Below are positions 22,920 to 26,744 of a stretch of 26,744 bases of DNA, in pieces; positions within the stretch are counted from its first letter, which is position 1; the number at the start of each line of letters is the position of its first letter. Origin of the DNA: CAZYVA01 sp964650695 (lineage in GTDB: Bacteria > Bacillota > Clostridia > Lachnospirales > Lachnospiraceae); the NCBI GenBank assembly GCA_964650695.1, contig CAZYVA010000016.1, forward strand, positions 1 through 26,744, written 5' to 3'. The notes under the pieces were generated by a model. That model saw only the letters and a list, made by a program, of their open reading frames with translations. It was not told the origin of the DNA and ran no database searches. A program made the translations under genes and the position numbers.

Positions 22920-23711
22920 ATGGGTGAGATCCATGTGGCGATTGCAGATGATAATGAGCGGATTTTAGACTTATTGGGGGATATGGTGGAGGCGGACCAT
23001 GAATTAAAACTGGTAGGAAAGGCGAAAAATGGGGAAGACGCCTGCGCGCTGATCAAGGCAAAACAGCCGGACGTGGTGCTGCTGGATTTGATCATGCCGA
23101 AGATGGACGGCTTGAGCGTCATGGACCAGATCAACCATGACAAAAATATGGAAAAGCATCCGGATTTTATCGTCATTTCCGCCGTAGGCCAGGAGCGGAT
23201 CACGGAGGATGCGTTTAAAAAGGGAGCAAATTATTACATATTGAAGCCGTTCAATAATGAAATGGTACTCAGCAGGATCAAGCATGTGACACGCATGTTC
23301 CGTCCCGACACCCCTTCCAAAGCAGTGCGCCGGAAACCGGCCGCGGCTTTGCCGGAGGTGGACCTGGAAAACAAAGTAACGGATATGATCCATGAGATCG
23401 GGATCCCGGCCCATATCAAGGGATACCACTATCTCCGGGACGCAATCATGATGGCGGTGCGGGATATGGACGTTTTAAACGCAATCACGAAGGTTTTGTA
23501 CCCTACGATCGCAAAAACGCACCAGACGACCGCCAGCAGGGTCGAACGCGCCATCCGGCATGCGATAGAAGTAGCGTGGAGCCGTGGGAAGCTGGATACG
23601 CTGGACCGCTTGTTTGGATATACGGTGAGCAACGGGAAAGGAAAGCCTACCAACTCGGAATTTATCGCGCTGATCGCAGACACCATCCGCCTGGAATATA
23701 AGAGCCAATAA
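22920..23711 (+). CDS. spo0A: Sporulation transcription factor Spo0A
   Basis: A 263-residue response regulator that starts sporulation when phosphorylated. The receiver domain (1-120) has D10/D11 (IADDN), the phosphoacceptor D56 (VLLDLIMP) and the lysine in ILKPFNN. A linker of about 125-145 leads to the C-terminal Spo0A DNA-binding domain with ASRVERAIRHAIEVAWSRG and YTVSNGKGKPTNSEFIA. The frame is open far upstream to 22620, but ATG at 22920 has AGGGGAG nine bases upstream and gives the family start. The domain set and motifs are complete, so the organism is likely to sporulate. It is preceded by a terminator and a leader hairpin and followed by glgA with its own -10. Confidence 0.97.
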   Translation: MGEIHVAIADDNERILDLLGDMVEADHELKLVGKAKNGEDACALIKAKQPDVVLLDLIMPKMDGLSVMDQINHDKNMEKHPDFIVISAVGQERITEDAFKKGANYYILKPFNNEMVLSRIKHVTRMFRPDTPSKAVRRKPAAALPEVDLENKVTDMIHEIGIPAHIKGYHYLRDAIMMAVRDMDVLNAITKVLYPTIAKTHQTTASRVERAIRHAIEVAWSRGKLDTLDRLFGYTVSNGKGKPTNSEFIALIADTIRLEYKSQ

Positions 23712-23742
23712 GAAAAAGCTTCCATTTTCGGGAGAATTAGGG

Positions 23743-23748
23743 TATAAT
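23743..23748 (+). promoter_or_regulatory. -10 element of the glgA promoter
   Basis: A consensus TATAAT (23743-23748) lies about 110 bases before glgA with only a weak -35 (TTCCAT, 23720-23725). It would let glgA be expressed separately from spo0A. Confidence 0.5.
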
Positions 23749-23858
23749 GCAGACAAGTCGATGAACGGGATCATTTATCATCATAGAGACTGGGAAAAGG
23801 CTGACTGCCGCCGGTGGCGTATAACCCTGGCGGATACATAGGTTTGGGAGGAAGAATC

Positions 23859-25295
23859 ATGAAAAATATCCTTTTTGCAACTTCGGAGGCGGTTCCCTTT
23901 ATTAAGACAGGCGGATTGGCGGACGTAGCCGGATCCCTGCCGAAATATTATGATAAAGAAAAGTACGATGTGCGCGTCATGCTTCCGAAGTATTTGTGTA
24001 TGAAAGAAACATGGAGGGAAAAGCTCCAGTACAAAACACATTTTTATATGGACCTGAACTGGAGGAAACAATATGTCGGCATTTTAGAATATGTCCATGA
24101 AGGGATTACATTCTACTTTATCGACAATGAATTTTATTTTAACGGATTTGCCCCATACGGGGACATGTACGCGGATATCGAGAAATTCGCGTTTTTCTCG
24201 AAAGCGGTTTTGAGCGCGCTGCCGCTGATTGACTTCCGTCCGGATATCATCCACTGCCACGACTGGCAGACCGGGCTTGTGCCGGTCTACCTGGACAATT
24301 TCCGGTTCGGGAATGAGTATTTCCGCGGGATCAAGACGATCATGACCATCCATAATCTGAAGTTCCAGGGGACATGGGACACAAAGAGGGTCCGGGACAT
24401 CACGGGGCTTCCGCAGTATTACTTTGCGCCGGACAAGCTGGAAGCCTATAAGGATGCCAATTTCCTGAAAGGCGGCATCGTTTATGCCGACCGTGTGACG
24501 ACGGTGAGCAGCACCTACGCGGAAGAGATCAAGACCCCGTTTTATGGGGAGAACCTGGACGGGCTGATGAACGCAAGGTCGAACTGCCTGTCCGGCATTG
24601 TCAATGGGATCGACTATGAGGAATTTAACCCAGAGACGGATGCCCATATTGAAAAGCGCTACACTATAAGCACGTTCCGCAGGGATAAGGTAAAGAATAA
24701 GACGGCTCTCCAGAAGGAGCTGGGCCTGGAAGAGGATCCGAAAGTGATGATGATCGGCGTGGTTTCCCGGCTGACAGACCAGAAAGGGTTTGACCTGGTG
24801 GCGTACGTCCTGGACGAGCTCTGTCAGGACGCGATCCAGATGGTCGTGCTGGGAACGGGGGAAGAACAGTATGAAAACATGTTCCGCCATTTTGCCTGGA
24901 AGTATTCCGGGAAGGTATCGGCAAATATCTATTACTCCGAGCCATTGTCGCACAAGATTTACGCGTCCTCCGATGCGTTCCTGATGCCGTCGCTGTTCGA
25001 GCCTTGCGGGCTGAGCCAGTTGATGAGCCTGCGGTACGGGACGGTCCCGATCGTGCGCGAGACGGGCGGGCTGAAGGATACGGTCGAGGCGTACAATGAG
25101 TACGAAAAGACCGGGACGGGATTCAGCTTTTCCAATTATAACGCGCATGAGATGATGGCGACGGTACGCTATGCGGAGCGGATCTATTATGATAAAAAGA
25201 GGGACTGGAATAAAATTGTGGAGCGGGGCATGAACCAGGACTTTTCCTGGAAGAACTCGGCGAAGCAGTATGAGGAGCTGTATGAAAGCATGTAA
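23859..25295 (+). CDS. glgA: Glycogen synthase GlgA (ADP-glucose type)
   Basis: A 478-residue GT5 glycosyltransferase extending alpha-1,4-glucan chains from ADP-glucose. The N-terminal Rossmann domain has the ADP-glucose-binding KTGGLADV at 16-23 and HCHDWQTGLVP. The C-terminal domain has IVNGIDYEEFNP, VSRLTDQKG and EPCGLSQLMSLRYGTVPIVRETGGL (key words EPCGL and RETGGL), which includes the catalytic Glu. The start at 23859 follows GGGAGGAAG; fifteen in-frame codons upstream are ignored. The other glg genes are not in the window. In clostridia, glycogen-like granulose accumulates at the onset of sporulation, so the position after spo0A may be functional, but that is inference. Confidence 0.95.
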   Translation: MKNILFATSEAVPFIKTGGLADVAGSLPKYYDKEKYDVRVMLPKYLCMKETWREKLQYKTHFYMDLNWRKQYVGILEYVHEGITFYFIDNEFYFNGFAPYGDMYADIEKFAFFSKAVLSALPLIDFRPDIIHCHDWQTGLVPVYLDNFRFGNEYFRGIKTIMTIHNLKFQGTWDTKRVRDITGLPQYYFAPDKLEAYKDANFLKGGIVYADRVTTVSSTYAEEIKTPFYGENLDGLMNARSNCLSGIVNGIDYEEFNPETDAHIEKRYTISTFRRDKVKNKTALQKELGLEEDPKVMMIGVVSRLTDQKGFDLVAYVLDELCQDAIQMVVLGTGEEQYENMFRHFAWKYSGKVSANIYYSEPLSHKIYASSDAFLMPSLFEPCGLSQLMSLRYGTVPIVRETGGLKDTVEAYNEYEKTGTGFSFSNYNAHEMMATVRYAERIYYDKKRDWNKIVERGMNQDFSWKNSAKQYEELYESM

Positions 25296-25404
25296 CCCGG
25301 ATGATCCACAGCAGTGAAGTGGAATCTGCAATCCGGGCGTCAGGCTTGCTTGTGGGCCGGATGCAAGATTTCACTCGCTGGGTGGATGGAATTCACCCGC
25401 TACA
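25296..25404 (+). other. Inverted-repeat-rich intergenic region after glgA
   Basis: CCCGGAT (25296-25302) is complementary to ATCCGGG (25331-25337). An imperfect longer pairing joins AGTGAA..ATCT (from about 25313) with AGATTTCACT (about 25367-25376). GGGTG with CACCC makes another hairpin at about 25380-25398. I see no gene and recognise no RNA family. Confidence 0.4.
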
Positions 25405-25474
25405 CAGCCACAGACAAAAGCTGCAAAGCAGCGGCAGATGCGCGTAACGCAGCCGGTCTGTGGCTGCTTTTTTT
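25405..25474 (+). terminator. Branched intrinsic terminator between glgA and the C-S lyase gene
   Basis: CAGCCACAGAC (25405-25415) is perfectly complementary to GTCTGTGGCTG (25456-25466), followed by TTTTTTT (25468-25474). The 40-base loop folds further into GCTGC-AAA-GCAGC (25420-25432) and TGCG-CGTAA-CGCA (25439-25451), giving a three-way-junction shape. It ends 33 bases before the next start, so it may be a leader attenuator rather than only an end-of-gene signal. Confidence 0.82.
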
Positions 25475-25507
25475 CGTTTCACCATTCAAAAACCAGGAGG
25501 ATGAAAA

Positions 25508-26689
25508 ATGGGCCAAGTCATTTATAAAAACAGAAAAAAAACAAACTCTATGAAATGGGATTCCTGTAAGAAAATGTTCGGGAAAGAAGATCTGCTGGCG
25601 TTGTGGGTGGCGGATATGGATTTTGAAGTCCCCGCGTGTGTAAAAAAAGCGCTGAAAGAATATGTGGATTTTGGTGTGTTTGGTTATTATACGCAGCCGG
25701 AGGGCTATGCGCAAGCTTTCATCCGGTGGGAAGAACAATACCATGGGTACAAAGTCCAAGAAGAATGGATCCGGTTTTCCCCTGGGGTCGTGCCGGCGAT
25801 CCATTGGCTGGTGCAGCTACTGACACAGGAAGGGGATGGCGTTCTGATCCAGCCGCCGGTATACTACCCGTTCCGGGATGCCATTTTGCATAACGCCCGG
25901 AAGCTGGTGGAAAGCCCCCTGGTGCGGGGAAAACAAGGCTACACGGTCGATTACAGGGATTTTGAGCGGAAAATCATAGAAAATGACGTCAAGCTTTTCA
26001 TCTTCTGTTCCCCCCACAATCCGGTCGGACGCGTCTGGAAAATGGAAGAGATCCAAGGCGTGATGGATATCTGTAAAAGGCATCATGTCTATGTCATCTC
26101 CGATGAGATCCATCAGGATATTATCATGCCGGGATCCACACATACGGCTGCCGCCCTGGCGGGGGATTATGATGAGATTCTGATCACCCTGACAGCGGCC
26201 ACAAAGACGTTCAACCTTGCCGCCTGCCAGAATTCCATCCTTGTCATCCCGGATGATGGACTGCGCGGCCGGTTTGACCGGTATCAAAGCGGGATCCACG
26301 TCAAAAGCGGGAACGCCTTTGGGTATATCGCAGCGCAAAGCGCCTATGAGCAAGGGAGAGGGTGGCTGGAAGAAGCGCTGAAAATCATAGAAGGGAATTA
26401 CCGGTATATGCGGAACTCCCTGACAGAAGCGCTTCCCATGGTATGGATCCCGGAGCTTGAAGGGACGTATCTGATGTGGGTGGATCTTGGATCTTACGTC
26501 AGGCCGGGGGAGATGGAGCAGGTGATGCGTGACCGGATCGGCCTTGCCGTGGATTACGGAAGGTGGTTTGGCGGGAAAAGTGAGAGTTTTATACGCGTAA
26601 ACCTTGCAACCAGCCGCGGCAATATCGAGCTTGCATCCCGGAAATTGATTGAAGGGTTAGGAAGAGCTGGAAAACGGGAAGAAGTATAG
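25508..26689 (+). CDS. MalY/PatB-family C-S lyase (cystathionine beta-lyase-like), PLP-dependent
   Basis: A 393-residue class I fold-type aminotransferase relative that most often cleaves cystathionine or cysteine conjugates to thiol, pyruvate and ammonia. The PLP lysine is K233 (TAATKTFNLA). D199 (ISDEIHQDI) pairs with the pyridine nitrogen. CSPHNPVGRVW contains the cofactor-contacting Asn, and the substrate-carboxylate Arg is in FIRVNLATSR. ADMDFEVP near 35 is typical of the family. CAGGAGG sits seven bases upstream. The gene follows the branched terminator, so it either has its own promoter in the gap or is controlled by read-through. A role in making homocysteine from cystathionine would complement the sulfhydrylase at 13598-14881. 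Substrate preference is not certain. Confidence 0.9.
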   Translation: MGQVIYKNRKKTNSMKWDSCKKMFGKEDLLALWVADMDFEVPACVKKALKEYVDFGVFGYYTQPEGYAQAFIRWEEQYHGYKVQEEWIRFSPGVVPAIHWLVQLLTQEGDGVLIQPPVYYPFRDAILHNARKLVESPLVRGKQGYTVDYRDFERKIIENDVKLFIFCSPHNPVGRVWKMEEIQGVMDICKRHHVYVISDEIHQDIIMPGSTHTAAALAGDYDEILITLTAATKTFNLAACQNSILVIPDDGLRGRFDRYQSGIHVKSGNAFGYIAAQSAYEQGRGWLEEALKIIEGNYRYMRNSLTEALPMVWIPELEGTYLMWVDLGSYVRPGEMEQVMRDRIGLAVDYGRWFGGKSESFIRVNLATSRGNIELASRKLIEGLGRAGKREEV

Positions 26690-26744
26690 AAAATATGGTG
26701 TGGCTGATCAGCGGACGCTATGCTAGATAGAAAGATGAGAATAA

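Noticed and set aside
24084..25331. 415-codon open frame on the minus strand opposite glgA
   Set aside because: It is a shadow of glgA with no recognisable domain; glgA motifs are complete on the plus strand.

Overview
The window looks like chromosomal DNA from a spore-forming, fairly GC-rich clostridium, probably a Lachnospiraceae relative. The evidence is strong Shine-Dalgarno sites, the sporulation genes spoIVB and spo0A in the clostridial tlyA-nadK-argR-recN-spoIVB-spo0A order, a T-box-type leader, and a tract rich in Gly/Asp/Glu with an Ig-like repeat typical of Lachnospiraceae surface proteins. Every gene I can support is on the + strand. I found no tRNA, rRNA, CRISPR array, insertion sequence or prophage.

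Left end (1-3097): a broken fragment resembling the C-terminus of a sortase runs off the window edge. A radical SAM protein of the AmmeMemoRadiSam type follows, then a secreted M15 peptidase with fibronectin-like repeats.

Translation block (3143-9485): argS, a free-standing alanyl-tRNA editing protein (AlaX-L type), a DUF1461/TIGR01906 membrane protein, then a promoter and a T-box-like leader in front of a hotdog-fold thioesterase and thrS. The leader has an intact antiterminator and terminator but almost no room for Stem I. It is the most unusual thing in the window.

Middle (9622-16213): a cysteine-rich DUF1540 protein with a candidate forespore (sigma-G type) promoter; a self-contained ECF sigma factor and membrane anti-sigma pair flanked by terminators; a CPA1-type K+(Na+)/H+ antiporter with C-terminal TrkA_C-like regulatory domains; an O-acetylhomoserine sulfhydrylase; and a divergent transsulfuration-family PLP enzyme.

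Right part (16544-26689): tlyA, nadK, argR, recN and spoIVB form a tight cluster. A type I DAHP synthase gene sits between spoIVB and spo0A. After spo0A come glgA and a MalY/PatB-type C-S lyase, separated by a highly structured intergenic region that ends in a strong terminator. Three PLP enzymes of sulfur amino acid metabolism in one window (13598-14881, 15017-16213, 25508-26689) suggest an organism active in homocysteine, cystathionine and cysteine interconversion. All motif positions come from reading the sequence by eye, with no database search.
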